Assembly (NCBI GenBank): GCA_050084515.1
Contig: CM114271.1
Span: forward strand, 41,168,001-41,232,000
Reading direction: 5' to 3'
Length of the DNA: 64,000 nucleotides
DNA from: Blasia pusilla
Taxonomy: Eukaryota; Marchantiophyta; Marchantiopsida; Blasiales
The notes below the pieces were generated by a model. The model ran no database searches, had not been told where the DNA came from, and saw only the letters and a list, made by a program, of their open reading frames with translations. Both the position numbers and the translations under genes were made by a program. Positions 23,364-34,952 of the stretch are shown piece after piece; position 1 is the first letter of the stretch, and the number at the start of each line of letters is the position of its first letter.

Positions 23364-26060
23364 CGTGGTCACAGACTCGTCTCGTGATCGACCACCTCGT
23401 CCCACAAACGGCACGGGTATTTGACTCATTCGGCCATCATCTGACCGCCACCCTCGTTGATAAGCAACGATCTCTCCCAAAAGTCAAGGATGAATCCTAG
23501 GGGATATAACACTGTACTCCCCACCAACACATCGTACGACTCAGCTGGTGTCGTAATTGCACGTGTGCGCACCATAACACTATCCGTCGCATGCTCTGGC
23601 TGGACTGTGACAACTATCTCCTATCGAGTCATATACTGTGTGGGTGAAACACCCCCAATCAAGGTCTGTATCTAGAAGGGATAAGGCTCAATGTCGGCCT
23701 TCCGTAACCCCAAGGCTAAACACGCCACCTTCCCTAACATCAAGGGTTGCGCTCCCAAATCAAGTAGGACGCGCTGCGGATGGTATTTTCTCCCCATGGA
23801 ACTAACCAAGCAAAATACTCCAGCTCAGTTTTCTAGTAACACTACTCCAGGTGTCACCATTGCTTGCTCTATGGCCGATCGAGCTGGCATATCTACCAAC
23901 TTTGCCAGCCGCCGCATGCCATGACTCTATGGGGAACGTCACAAGCACCGGCTCTAAGGGCAAGTCCACCACCTCCTCAACTACCTCTGAACAAGAAGCA
24001 GTCACCACTCCACGCTCATACAACGTGGCGGCCAACCAAAACACCTCAGTTGGTCCAACTCCCAACATCGCCAACTCTATGGCAGAAAATAATGGAGTCT
24101 GACTCACTCTAGTGGCCACCTCCAACACTATGGTCGACACTGACTCCACTCGAACCTGCATAGGAGTTGTCACTCCCACTCCTCGTGACGTCGACGTAGG
24201 TGCTTGAGCTATAGGCACCGCTGGTCGTCGAGGTACCATCGATGGTGTGTGTAGTGCCTCCCACAATGTGAATGACTGTTGAACCGTGGCCTAGCGTCCA
24301 TCGGTCCGCTCTGGTGGGTCAACCTCAACTCCACCTCTCGATGGCTCGGTGCCTCTCGCATCACCTCAAGTCACCATTGCAGCCACCTCAACCTGAGCTG
24401 CACTACACATAAACCCCATACTGGCGAGATCCTCACTCAGGTCAAGGTAAGAGGTAGAAGCTAGAGTCACACTAGTTGCTCGCGGCTCCGTGCCTTAATT
24501 GAGCTGCATCATCGTCATGGCAACAATCCTCTGCTCCAATTGATCGATGCGTGAGAGAAGTGACGACTCTGGTGCTCTTGCTCCATCTCCTCTAGCTGGT
24601 GGTGGTCCTCTACCACCACGTCCAAGAAGAACTCCCCGACCTCCTCTAGGACGACCGTCCCCAAGCCCTCGGCCTACCTCTGGGAGTGCCTCGCGGCGAA
24701 GGTCAAAACATCTATCCCTAGTGTGACCATATCTGTGGCAATAGTCACACTGGTGTTGTGACTATTGGGCCATCCTCTGTGGCTCTTGAACAATCGGAGG
24801 TGCTCATGGTCCTCTCCCATGCTATGGGCAGTCTCTCTGCCTATGGGCCCCTCCACAGGTCCAACAAGACCACATCGGTCCCTCCTGGGCAACATATGTA
24901 GGTACAGGTTGTTGCCTCATAGGCTCACGATACCCGACCTACTCTCTGGGCACACCTGCCCGCTCCCATGGTACTGGTGCTTGCTGAGCCACCTGTGGGG
25001 TCACCGTCTCTCGTAGACTTGTCGACTCTCGAGAAAATCCAACAGTCACTATCTGCTCTTCACTCATGTTGAGTTCAATACGCTCAGAGAACTCAAAGAC
25101 CACCTTCAATGTGGGCTTTGTTGTGTGAATCAGCACCGCATCTTGGCCTCTCGGCCTCTCCTCCGTAGTTCTCGGTTCAGAACCCCGTACCAATATTGGA
25201 CTGACTGCGCCTCAATCACTCCATACAAAGCAATGATCAGCCTCCTCATGCATGTGAATGCCTCTCTTAGACTCTGACCCAATCGTTGCTGAAAATCATG
25301 TAGACTCTTCAGCTTGTCAGTGCGTATGCCCTAGTAGCTCTTCCCCAAATGTCACAAGAAATCCATTATGGGTCTGTAACTGGGTGGCCCTCTACCACCA
25401 GAGGTCTTTGCCACATCGCCCGTCTCACTGCCCTCCTCTCCATCTAGTCTCCGGGCTGATGGTCTGGGTCTCTCTCCTCTCCATATGCCACCATATGCCT
25501 TGCGACCACTAGTGGACACATACCCTGGAGCCCAATACATTCTCCAGACATCGATCTCTACTGAATATAGTGATCAAAACGCCATGTAGTCATCCATCAG
25601 AGGACCCTCCAAGTGTTGAAACAACCCCTTCCATCCCATGAAAGGGTTGAACCGTGTCGGGGTCCATATCTCTTGGAAGTCGCACCACGTGTCGAACTCG
25701 TGGATAAAATCATCTAAGTCGATGGTGCCCACTGCACTCAAGAAACAACGCATGCCCCGATGGCCCATGTCCTCCATCGCGTGCCAAGTGATACTACCTC
25801 CGTTTGCAATCTCGTCACCAGACCCGGTGTCTAGTGATGACGATCCAGCCACGGATGGATGTCGAGGTAGCTCCTCATTGGTAACCCCTCGACATCTCAC
25901 TCCACTCCGTGTCACACCACTACTACTGCTTGCACTACCCCATTCTTTCGAACCCTCGAAGAACGCCGTGATGACAAACTGTCTCACCCGCTCAAGCACT
26001 CAGACTCACCGAGAGTCTCCCACACTCCTCACTAGCTCACCTATGCTAACATCAATCCCG
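23363..26060 (-). pseudogene. Family-1 gypsy gag and aspartic protease, minus copy, degenerate
   Basis: On the minus strand, gag begins near 26000 (FITAFFEGSKEWGSASSSSG, later FIHEFDTWCDFQEIWTPTRF) and runs with many stops. The region near 24200-23800 matches the plus copy at 36380 (EVVEEVVDLPLEPV against EVIVEEVMDLPLEL). The protease C-terminal half follows at 23370-23700 (ESYDVLVGSTVLYPLGFILD). The copy ends at 23363, one of two places where family-1 sequence breaks at the same internal point (the other is 32845). Inactive. Confidence 0.75.
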
Positions 26061-27690
26061 TGATGACATACCTGGCCTCACGCACACTCAACACTCACGC
26101 TCACCATGAGCCTCCCAACTGACTCACCTAACCTAGCGACACTCTCGGGTCATACATGTGACCCCTATGCGGCAACCGCCGTATATCCACCAACATGCTA
26201 CACATGAAAAGAATCTACACTCGTCACCATCACTGCACCCACCTAGCACCAACTACTACCCAATACCCAGCACTCTCAATCACAGACGACAAGTGTGGGA
26301 AAAGGGACTCGAATGGGTAACCTGATCACGCCCTCCAACCTACGGCACTGTCAACACGCACTTCTCCATGTGACAGGACAACGTCCGCAACACAACACTC
26401 TCCTCGACCAACACGTCAATCCTCCTGCCAACAAATGCGGACAACGCGTCGACATCATGCACACTAATTCTCCGTTGTCAACTCATCGGTGTAGAGGGTC
26501 CATCTTGACCCTAACCATGTAACTCTCGTAACTACGTAAGCAACTCCAACCTGGTAACATGCTCATCACATCCTGAACCCTACCACGTTGCCATCCAACC
26601 ACGTTCGCAAAAAAGGTAGTAAATGCGGGGGGCCTTCTGGTCCGTATTCCTATGGGGTACAAAATGCGCGGGGGAGGGGAGTGAGAGTAAATACGGGAGG
26701 GAGGGGGCCCCGACGCGCATTCCTATGAGGGTGGAAATACGCGGGAGGGTGGGGGCGGGGGGAGGGGGATGTCCGCCCGTTCGCATCCGTCCGTCCGCAC
26801 CCCTCACCCGACGTCGCGCCCGTCCACGCGTCCGCGCCCCTTGTTTGTGGCCCCGCCCGTCCTCCGCGCCCTAACCCTAGCCTTCGTGACCTAACCTAGC
26901 CGCCTTTACTTGACAGCCCCCCAACGGCTGCAAGACCCAAACTTGCCCTTTTCTTCTCTCTCCCGACACCCTCACTTGCGTACACCCAACGCCCCACCAC
27001 ACACTACACTCCGCTACTGTCCCCTGTCAATCCGCACCAGCAAAATCTGAGAAAAACGGACATCGCTTCCGCCCACGGCCTTCCGAACTAAAAAATGACC
27101 AACACACACGTCTCTAGGGGCTCCAGACCAAGGCAACTCGCTTACCTACCTGCAAACAATGAATTCCCACCAGCCCCTTGACATCTTTCTCATGTAAAAA
27201 TAAAGAGTAATAAAAACGGCACACCCGGCCTAAAACTCCACTCCTCAATCTACATCAGCATATCGAGCCTCGTCCATCCTGTGCTATCAAGGAATCCGGA
27301 CCCTAGCACCCTAGTCCTATCTCACACATATAGGAGAGATGCTCCAACGGCCCAACATGAAAAGATGGCTTAGGAAAGCCATCTCCCTCTTATATATAGG
27401 GTTAGGAAGAGCCAAAAGGCTCTTCCCCTAAAAATAGCCATCCTCTTGGTAACCTGCGCGCACAGGTTACCTAGGGCAGGTGACTTGGTCAACAAGTCAC
27501 CCGGCTGTGAAAGACCTCAACATGAAAGTTGTCAGAAACAACATTCTTGACACAATGGACCTATTCTCAATCTCATCCGACACCGTGGGACAAAGTTACA
27601 CTCAAGATTGTCCGCTGGCTCCTACGCCCTATCCACGATAGATCTCGACCTATCGGCTACTTAGATGTGATAAATGTGTGCACTCTAAAA
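26061..27690 (-). mobile_element. Family-1 gypsy LTR and leader, minus orientation
   Basis: This is the upstream part of the minus gag copy. It is reverse-complement related to 53877-55028. In minus sense it has a U3 region with stem-loops, a TATA box (CCCTATATATAAGAGGG near 27383-27399) and a leader with a GC-rich tract. The GC-rich part (26600-26900) contains two imperfect units (near 26641 and 26716) sharing ATTCCTATG and ACGCGGGAGG-like words. LTR ends were not resolved exactly. Confidence 0.6.
27363..27501 (-). promoter_or_regulatory. Four consecutive perfect 9-bp stem-loops in the family-1 LTR
   Basis: Stems are AGATGGCTT/AAGCCATCT (27363-27384, loop 4), GGAAGAGCC/GGCTCTTCC (27405-27426, loop AAAA), GGTAACCTG/CAGGTTACC (27448-27471, loop 6) and GGTGACTTG/CAAGTCACC (27479-27501, loop 5). 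The TATA box lies between the first two. In the sense of transcription three hairpins precede TATA, and one follows by a few nucleotides to tens of nucleotides, so it may fall at the RNA 5' end. Confidence 0.9.
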
Positions 27691-29740
27691 TATCTTTCTC
27701 AATGTCAAACCAAACCCACTCTCTTAATGAGAGGTTTGGTTACACACACAAGGCAAGCAAGACCATAGTTTTGCCGCCTCATGCGAAAAGGTTCAACAAA
27801 GAGAGAATGAGCTCTCAAACTCTCTCTCCTTGAGGGATAGCCCTCCTCTCCCCCAAGCTCTCGCCATGGTTACCTATGCTCCCAAGTCACCTCCTTGGCT
27901 CTTGACCTAATGTAGGAGCTCAAGGGCCACTTAACAAAAATAGAAAGTCGACCATGTACTCAAAATGGTACTTACCTAAAATAGTAAGTTCCTCAATATG
28001 GCTCCAAATGAGCCGAAACGAAGGGGAAACTTGCTCTCTTAGGTTTCTCGAGTCCTCAACATGCCATCCTTGACCTCATGAGCCTGTCCTCCATTACTTG
28101 AGAAGGCACTCTACTAGATCTCACGGATCTATCCTAAAAGACGTGGCAAGGCTCTACTCCTCAATGTTGGTACGGCTTCACAATTGAGACGGTGCAGTGC
28201 GACCACGAGCGGCACAACGCTCCAATCCACGACGCGTTGCAACTAAGTATATCATGGCACAGTAATCGATTTTCATCGAGTGGCTACCAATCACTATGCA
28301 TGGCCTCAAAACTCTAACCATCAACACCAACCTAGTGGGAACAAGTGGTGGTTTGATAGTTATCAAATAGACGACGGTGGTTGAATGATGATCAATGAAG
28401 ATCAATGGTAATTATGTGATGTCCCACATGGATAACATAGCTCTATTTTAACATTATTCAAAAGTCATTATCTTTCTTTTTAACCACTCCGCTAACCCCT
28501 AAAAGAAAAAGGTCAACTCACTAAAATTATCTCAAATTTGGCTTACACTCCACTAAGTCCCATAAATCTTAGGTCAACACCCACTAAATAATTTTTTCAT
28601 TTAACTATTCTCAAATCACTTTTTTCCTTTTCCTATACACCAAAATAAAATGATTTTTTTCTTTTCTAACCCAACCAAAGGGAGCTAGAAGATTTTAAAA
28701 TTTTCTACCTTCATGTGTTGGCAATGGCAACCCCACGAGAATGACCACAACTTTGAGCTCCAATGTCAAAATTGCACATCATTTCTTTGATAGCGTGCAT
28801 GACTTCTCAATTGACAACAATGTCAAATTAGCTCCTTCATCCAAGATTCCATCTCAAACTGGAAAAAATTGTCATGCAGCCCGCGGCCTTAACTCCTAAG
28901 AAAAATTTGGCAACACTTGAGCGCTAATTTCTTCCACAAAAAATTCAAACTTATGCAACAGCAACATAAATCCAGCAAGCTGCAAGGTGCTCTTGAAAGC
29001 ACCAGTATGGTGAACCCAATCTCCATACTCAATTTCTAAAAAAAAATTGGGTAGCACTTCCATGCGCCACTCTCCCGTATGAAAAATTGAACAACACAAC
29101 ACTCAAATGATTAGCTCTTGCTCCCGTAAACCGTTGAATAGGGAACATGGTCTCCAATTTGCAACAAAAACAAGATACCAGCAAGCTCTTGCATTGTAGA
29201 GTTCTCAATCTCTCATTCTCTCTTTGTAAATTACATACACTCCAAATGTCCCACGATGTGCATACGAGATCCATCTCTCTCTCATGTCAAACCAAACCCA
29301 CTCTCCTAATGAGAGGCTTGGGTTACTCATTAGGCAAAGAGGACCATAGCTCCGTCGCCTCATGCCAAGAGGTTCAACAAAGAGAGAGTGAGCTCTAAAG
29401 CTCTCTCTTCTGAGGTATATCCCCTTCCCTCTCCCAAGCTCTATCCATGATAACCTATGCTCGCACATGACCTCCTTGACTCTTGATCTGCTGAAGGGAA
29501 TCAATGGGCATTTCCCAAAGTGGAAAGTCAACTATATTCCTTACAATAACTTACCCCAAATAATAAGCTTTTCTATATAACTCCAAATGAGCCGAAACGA
29601 AGAGGAAACCTGCTCTCTCAGGTTATTCAAGGCCTCAACAGGTCATCCTCAACCTCTTAAGCTTGTCCTCCAATATCCTCAATAGTGCTTTACAAAAACT
29701 TGTCGATCTATCAAAAGATATGCTACACTAGAGTTGTTCT
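27690..29740 (-). repeat. Two copies of a gypsy LTR/leader-like repeat (repeat E)
   Basis: Segments at 27690-28160 and 29270-29740 share long blocks (CTCTCTTAATGAGAGG/CTCTCCTAATGAGAGG, CCAAATGAGCCGAAACGAAG). They also match the flanks of the CT tracts at 38640-38799 and 40041-40320. The stretch 28890-29240 is the reverse complement of 33230-33610. I take these as LTR or leader parts of a gypsy family in minus orientation. Between them, 28160-28890 is AT-rich and holds no recognisable coding. Confidence 0.55.
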
Positions 29741-29750
29741 ATCCACTTTC

Positions 29751-30060
29751 TATTGAAGATTAAGTTGCAGTCAAGCTTATGAGACACCTGAACTGCTACA
29801 TTTGGTACTCACACAAAGTAGGGAAGCTTAATCTTGGTTAGTTAATTAAGCACGATTATCTTACTAGGGTTAGTTAATCACAATTAGTCCAACTTGAGAC
29901 TATGGTTAAGGGTAGGATTAGGGTTGATTGTATATATTCTATATAATTGAGAAGAGGACCAGCCTCCACTCATTCTCTCATTGCAGATTTTGTTCTCCAT
30001 GGGGTGTGTGTGTAAGAGAACCGTTTCCGAGCAGTTATGCTTGTTTAGCAGTTTTCCACA
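29751..30060 (+). repeat. Copia LTR (5' type, plus strand)
   Basis: This 310-bp segment matches the minus LTR at 18627-18938 end to end in opposite orientation. It ends in GTTTTCCACA and is followed at once by a primer-binding site, so it is a 5' LTR. Its own coding region is missing beyond about 30350. Confidence 0.9.
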
Positions 30061-30350
30061 TGGTATCATAGCGGGGGGAGAACATCACTTGAAATTCTTG
30101 GTGTTTGAAGAGAGAAGATAGGCAAGAGAAGGAAAAATTTCAGTTTGGAAGAAGGAAATTTTATTTAGAGCTCAGTGGGTGCAGATTTCAGGTAGAGCTT
30201 TGACGGTGATAAAACTTTGGAGGTATTTTTTAGGGCTTTCCCATTCGAATCAACCGTCTGGGTCCGCTTCAGCTAGAATGATGCTAATGGCGCGTTCTTG
30301 CCCTATTGTGGAACTCCTTGAGGGCTTTGGCAGCTTTCACAGGTAGTGTT
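30061..30350 (+). promoter_or_regulatory. Copia primer-binding site and leader
   Basis: TGGTATCATAGC at 30061-30072 is one base from TGGTATCAGAGC, the usual plant copia site complementary to initiator methionine tRNA. The following 280 bp are leader without an open frame. At about 30350 the sequence changes to gypsy family-1 coding sequence, marking an insertion or rearrangement junction. Confidence 0.8.
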
Positions 30351-30365
30351 AGCTAGCCATGAGAG

Positions 30366-31580
30366 TTGTTGGAGGGGAACGCACATGCAAAGGATGTCCC
30401 GATAGCGGATAGTCCCATGGAGAGACAGGCCATTGTGGGAGTCTCTTCCCATGTTGGCGAGACCTCTTCACCATTGTGGTGTACGACTCGAGAGCTACAC
30501 AAGAGTGCCGACGACCTCGTGAGGCAGGCGTGGAGTCATGCCTTTATCTTGGAGCAGCGAGAGTCAAGTGGCGATCGGGCTCCTGGAGTGGAGACGTTGA
30601 CTTAATTGGATACCACACCCATTGTGTGGCAGTGTCCAGAGGAGGGTGTTAGATCTCTTCAGAGGGATTAGCACCGGATTGGCTGTAGTATTGCAGGCGG
30701 CCATACGGGTGCATTAATACCTTTATGTGGAGAGAGATGAGACCGCGCGACGAGTATCATTACGTCACGTAGCGAGATTGGTCTAGAGGTATCCTGAGTT
30801 TTTGCCGGTATCTGCAGTACGGGGATATCAACATACACTACCCGCCGACATCTCGCTGATGGGGGCGCAGGATCTCGATAGAGTTGGCACCATTCATTTG
30901 GTGATTGTTGGATGGCCATTCTAGGGTCATTCATCAGCTGGCGGAGGATTTGGATTGCAGGATCCGAGGTTAGGGATATTTTGGGAGATGCTGCGAGTAG
31001 TACAACACTTGCAAGAGAGTCAGACATGTTCTCCAGCGTACATTTTGGAGAACGTGTCGTTGTTGGGAGACACTTGTGCACGTGTTATGACGAGTGTGCA
31101 TCATATGAGATCTTGGTTGGGACCTGTTGTGTTGCTAGATGCAGCGAGAGTTACGTGCCCATCGTCCACGATTGTGGTGGACGAACGTGATACCATCAGA
31201 GGTACTGAGTCGAGCATACTATGGAGTCTAGAGAGCACCACATCTCACAGTGGATGCTATTTTGGGCTCAAGGCGTCGATCTCAGGTGGTGACGCGTTAT
31301 GATAGACCACTGTTGGCGATGGCCAATAGGGTGGGGGAGTTGAGGGCAGCCTTACCTACATTGGTGAGCTTCCAAGCATCCCATGCCTTTCATGATTTGG
31401 GATGAGGTGACCGGAGCATTGGAGGAGCCTAGAGCAGATGAGCGCGAGCACGCCATGGGGTTCGCTACCGGTACTACGACGGTGCCAGGGATGACTCAGG
31501 CATCCTGGAGACAGGTGTTGAGGGAGGCGATGGACCTCAACTGTCTTACATGGATAGTCAGCCTAAGTATGGCTGAGTAG
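30366..31580 (+). pseudogene. C5-cytosine DNA methyltransferase domain inside a gypsy polyprotein, copy 1, inactivated
   Basis: The main frame holds, in order, motif I (VLDLFRGISTGLA, about 30646), a YLYVERDETARRV segment, motif IV (HLVIVGWPF-stop-GHSSAG, 30890-30940), motif VI (YILENV, 31039-31056), motif VIII region (VVLLDAARV) and a motif IX/X tail (ERE-like block, ATGTTTVPG, RQVLREAMDLN). In active enzymes motif IV is PCQ, with the Cys attacking cytosine C6. Here it reads Phe (TTC, 30919-30921) then a stop (TAG). A short deletion relative to copy 2 near 31145 shifts the frame after DAARV. Upstream, 30366-30640 is an N-terminal extension separated by one frameshift. The domain lies just 5' of a same-strand gypsy reverse transcriptase, so it was part of that polyprotein. 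Motif order and spacing make the family call strong. Confidence 0.85.
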
Positions 31581-31889
31581 AGACAGATGCGAGTGTCATC
31601 CATGCTGTCACGTCCATGAGTTGGACCATTTCCTACAGGGTTTGTACAGGCATTGGCTGGGGGCGAGACGAGGAGAGATAGGCACCCATGGACTTCCTGG
31701 AGCATCGTTCGAGCGGAGAGTGCAAAGGCGGCCAGAGTAGCACATGTTCATTTTTTGGATGTGGAGCATGGTGTAGGAGGTCAGAGTGGAGTGGCTGTTG
31801 CAGAGGTGGCTAGGGTTGCTACATAGCAACCAAAGCCGGAGATTGCGTCTTCTCCGAATGAGGTCACGATGGAGACTTGGGAGCCTGTG

Positions 31890-32845
31890 ATAGATCTCAA
31901 GTTGATAGGAGGAGACTGACGTCGAGTTCATAGGTTTTTGAGAGGGCATGTCAGTTGTTTTGCCTTTAGTATGAGAGACTTGGGTATGTTGAAGAGTCCC
32001 GGGATACGGATTGAGTTGACTAGTGATACGCCGATCTTTTGTCGACCCTACAGGTATTCGGATATGGAGCGAGCCTTGATTCAGAGCAGGAGTCAAGACT
32101 TGTTGGAGGCTAGGCTTGTGGAGTTATCACATGGGGAGTATGCATCTGCCACAGTCATGCCGGCGAAGAAGGATATGTACGGCAATTGGACGGATATGCG
32201 GATGTGTGGAGATTACCGTCCTATCAATTGATAGACGAGGTCAGATCGGTAGGCCATGCCTACTCCTGAGGAGATCTTTGATGCGGTAGGACATGCAAAG
32301 ATCTTCAGTACTTTAGATCTCCATGATGGCTATCATCAACTTCCTATCAGTTTGGAGGATATGGAGAAGACAACATTCTGGGGGATAGATCGGTTTGGGA
32401 GAGATTGCTTGTATCAGTGGCACTTCTTACCATTTGGGTTGAAGAATGCATGCAGAGTTTCAGAGAGTGATGGATAGGATTCTCGTTGGCTTGGATTTTG
32501 TACGATGTTACATAGATGATATTCCTAGCTTTAGTTCCACGGTTGAGGAGCATGAGCGACACTTGGAGGAGGTGTTTCGGCGATTGCAGTTACATGGACT
32601 GAAGTTACATCCAGGCAAGTGCAGATTGAGTACTTGGGACACATCATATACCCGAGTGGATTAGGCGTTCAGCAGACGAAGGTAGAGGCTATTGCGCAGA
32701 TTACATGCCCTATAGATGTGAGTCGAGTCCAAGCATTTCTTGGACTGACAAACTTCTATTGACGGTATGTCAAGGGTTTTAGTGCGATCGCAAAGTCTTT
32801 GAACTTGATCGCAAAGTCTTTGATGAGGCGAGTCTGTGACCAACG
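31890..32845 (+). pseudogene. Family-1 gypsy reverse transcriptase, degenerate
   Basis: Three pieces in different frames cover most of the domain: 31938-32231 (IELTSDTPIFCRPYRYSD, RMCGDYRPIN), 32256-32445 (FDAVGHAKIFSTLDLHDGYH, YQWHFLPFGLKNA) and 32446-32660 (AEFQRVMDRILVGLDF, RCYIDDI). The catalytic box is YIDD. A thumb/connection piece follows (VQAFLGLTNFY, stop, RYVKGFS). Order after the methyltransferase is direct, with about 350 nt between. Confidence 0.9.
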
Positions 32846-32863
32846 TGGTCAGAGACTCGCCTC
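32825..32863. repeat. Near-perfect 18-bp inverted repeat at an element junction
   Basis: GAGGCGAGTCTGTGACCA, spacer ACG, then TGGTCAGAGACTCGCCTC: 17 of 18 positions pair. The centre is exactly where plus-strand reverse transcriptase sequence meets minus-strand protease sequence. Confidence 0.85.
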
Positions 32864-33060
32864 GTGATCGACCACCTCTTCCTACAAACTGCACGGGTAA
32901 TTGACTCATCCGCCCGTCACCTGACCGCCACCATGGCTGATAAGCAACGATCTCCTCGTAGAAGTCAAGGATAAATCCTAGGGGATATAACACTGTACTT
33001 CCCACCAACACATCATACGACTCAACTGGTATCGTAATCGCACGTGTGCGCACCACAGTT
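32845..33060 (-). pseudogene. Family-1 protease C-terminal fragment, inverted
   Basis: On the minus strand this matches 23363-23575: RTRAITIPVESYDVLVGS then TVLYPLGFILDF. It starts at the same internal breakpoint as the 23363 copy (ACGTGGTCA(C/G)AGACTCG). On its left the plus-strand reverse transcriptase ends, and the junction itself is palindromic. Confidence 0.75.
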
Positions 33061-34950
33061 GTGTGATGGTGGAGTTTTAGGAGTTTTGTGCGCAACAGGG
33101 AGTTATGTGATCTCCATATACATGTGTGAGTTGATTTTTGTACATGTGTGGATCAATCCATCTGGGGGGAAGATTGGTGTTGTGTGGTGTAGATGTGACC
33201 AGCGATGTATTTTGTGTAGCGATATGCATGCGCACGACACATTTGAGAGCTATGGTGTTGAGAGAGATTGGATCTTGATTTACAAAGAGAGAATGAGATG
33301 AGTGAGACAGCTTCATGGGGGAGCTCGTTGGTCACTCGCTGGTTTTGCAGGTTAGGGATCGTTTTCCCCGTTTAGCGGTTCATGGGACTACTCACATGAG
33401 CTAGAGCCGCTCATTTTTTCTGTTTTTTTGCCAATTTTTCGTGTGGAAGAGTGGCGCGCGGAAGCGTTGCCCAATTTTTGATAGGGACAGAGTATGGGGG
33501 AAATTTCCCCATGCCAGTGCTCTTGGGAGCATCATGTAGCTTGCTGATTTTTATTTTCATAGGTTTTACATTTTCATTGGGAGAAATCAGCGCAGAAGCG
33601 CTGCCAAATTTATGTAAGAGAAAGATACGTTGGGCTTTACAACAATCCCCGTAAGTTTTTAGTGGAATGTTAGATTCAAAATATTTTTTGATGTCATCCT
33701 AAATCGTGAAGCAGTGCACGCTGTGTAATAGATGGTGCATAATTTGAAGCTGCAAGCAAAAGTTTAGGGTCAATCTTGCAAAATTGCCATTGGAAGGCGA
33801 TTTTTAAGGTTAAATTTTCAAACCCCAAACCAGCCGCTGCGCCTGCGGCGGTCGTCGCCATCATAGTCACCATCAACAATCCATCATTGATGGTCAACTA
33901 TCACCATTGACGGTCAATAGTCATTGTCAATGGTCAACCACCATCGTCAACGGTCAACCATCACCGTCAATAGTCCACTGTCCCCTTCAACGGTGCACCG
34001 TGGGCCGCCGCCGCCGCCTAACGCTTGCTCAGAGCTTCGTTCCGCCGTTGCCCATCCTTGGTTGCCATTGCCTCCATTACGAAGTGGAGGGTCTTCCACG
34101 ACGACCGTTGATTCTCTGACTTACGCTGCTACCACCTACTTTGTTTTGGCCGCCATCGTCATCGCAGTTTCGTCATCAACCAGTGATGGCAGGTAACCTC
34201 GGGTTATGGTGTTTGAGTTTTCATTTCATGATGCTATGTTGTGATTGGTAGCTGCTCAACGACGATCGAGTACCATGTCATGACGTCCGTAGCCGCAACG
34301 CATTGCCGATTTCCGAGCCGTGCCGCTCGTGGCTGTACCGCACCGTCTCGATTGCGGAGGCGCTCCTTCACTAAGGGGCAGAGCGTGTGAATTGTTGATT
34401 GAGGAGGGTATGCCGCAGAGTGCTACACCCCATTCCCAAGTGTCGTGCTATTCCGTGCCACCAGTGCCGCATCAGACCGCTAGACTTGCACCGTACATCG
34501 AGGAGGTTTGAGTAGCGTCAATACGAGAGGAGTATGACTTTCTGATTGGAGGAGTTGTCTTCACGACCGAGTTGGGGTCGAGATTTGCAGTTTCCAAGGA
34601 GCGACATCAACATTATTATCAGGTTACCCATTCTGGTCTCTTACCCTACATATGTGAGGGATTTCCAAGTATTGGGAAGTTATTTGGGATATTGGGTTTC
34701 GTGTTGATGCTGAGAGCATTGATGATGTATGGGTTTAGGGGACATAGACCTGTGTGGGATGTCCAGAGTTGAGGATGGTTTATTGATGAGGCGATAGATC
34801 AGTTGATTTGCCGCACCACGTTGCTTGTTGCCGTACAACACACGTCTCAATGAGAGAGTGTAGATTGAGTGCCGCATGTTTAGTTTGAGTGATTGAGGGA
34901 TTACTCGTGAGATTGAGAGTGATCGTGTGAGAGGGGCACAAGGGCCATCA
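33061..34950 (+). mobile_element. Family-1-like gypsy LTR/leader, plus orientation
   Basis: 33230-33610 is the reverse complement of 28890-29240 (shared TTTACAAAGAGAGAATGAGA and GAGTGGCGC(G/A)(C/T)GGAAG words). The stretch 33850-34020 holds short tandem CAATGGTCAACCATCACCGT-like units and a (GCC)n block. It leads directly into family-1 gag at about 34953. No long open frame is present. I infer an LTR plus leader; ends are not resolved. Confidence 0.5.
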
Positions 34951-34952
34951 CG

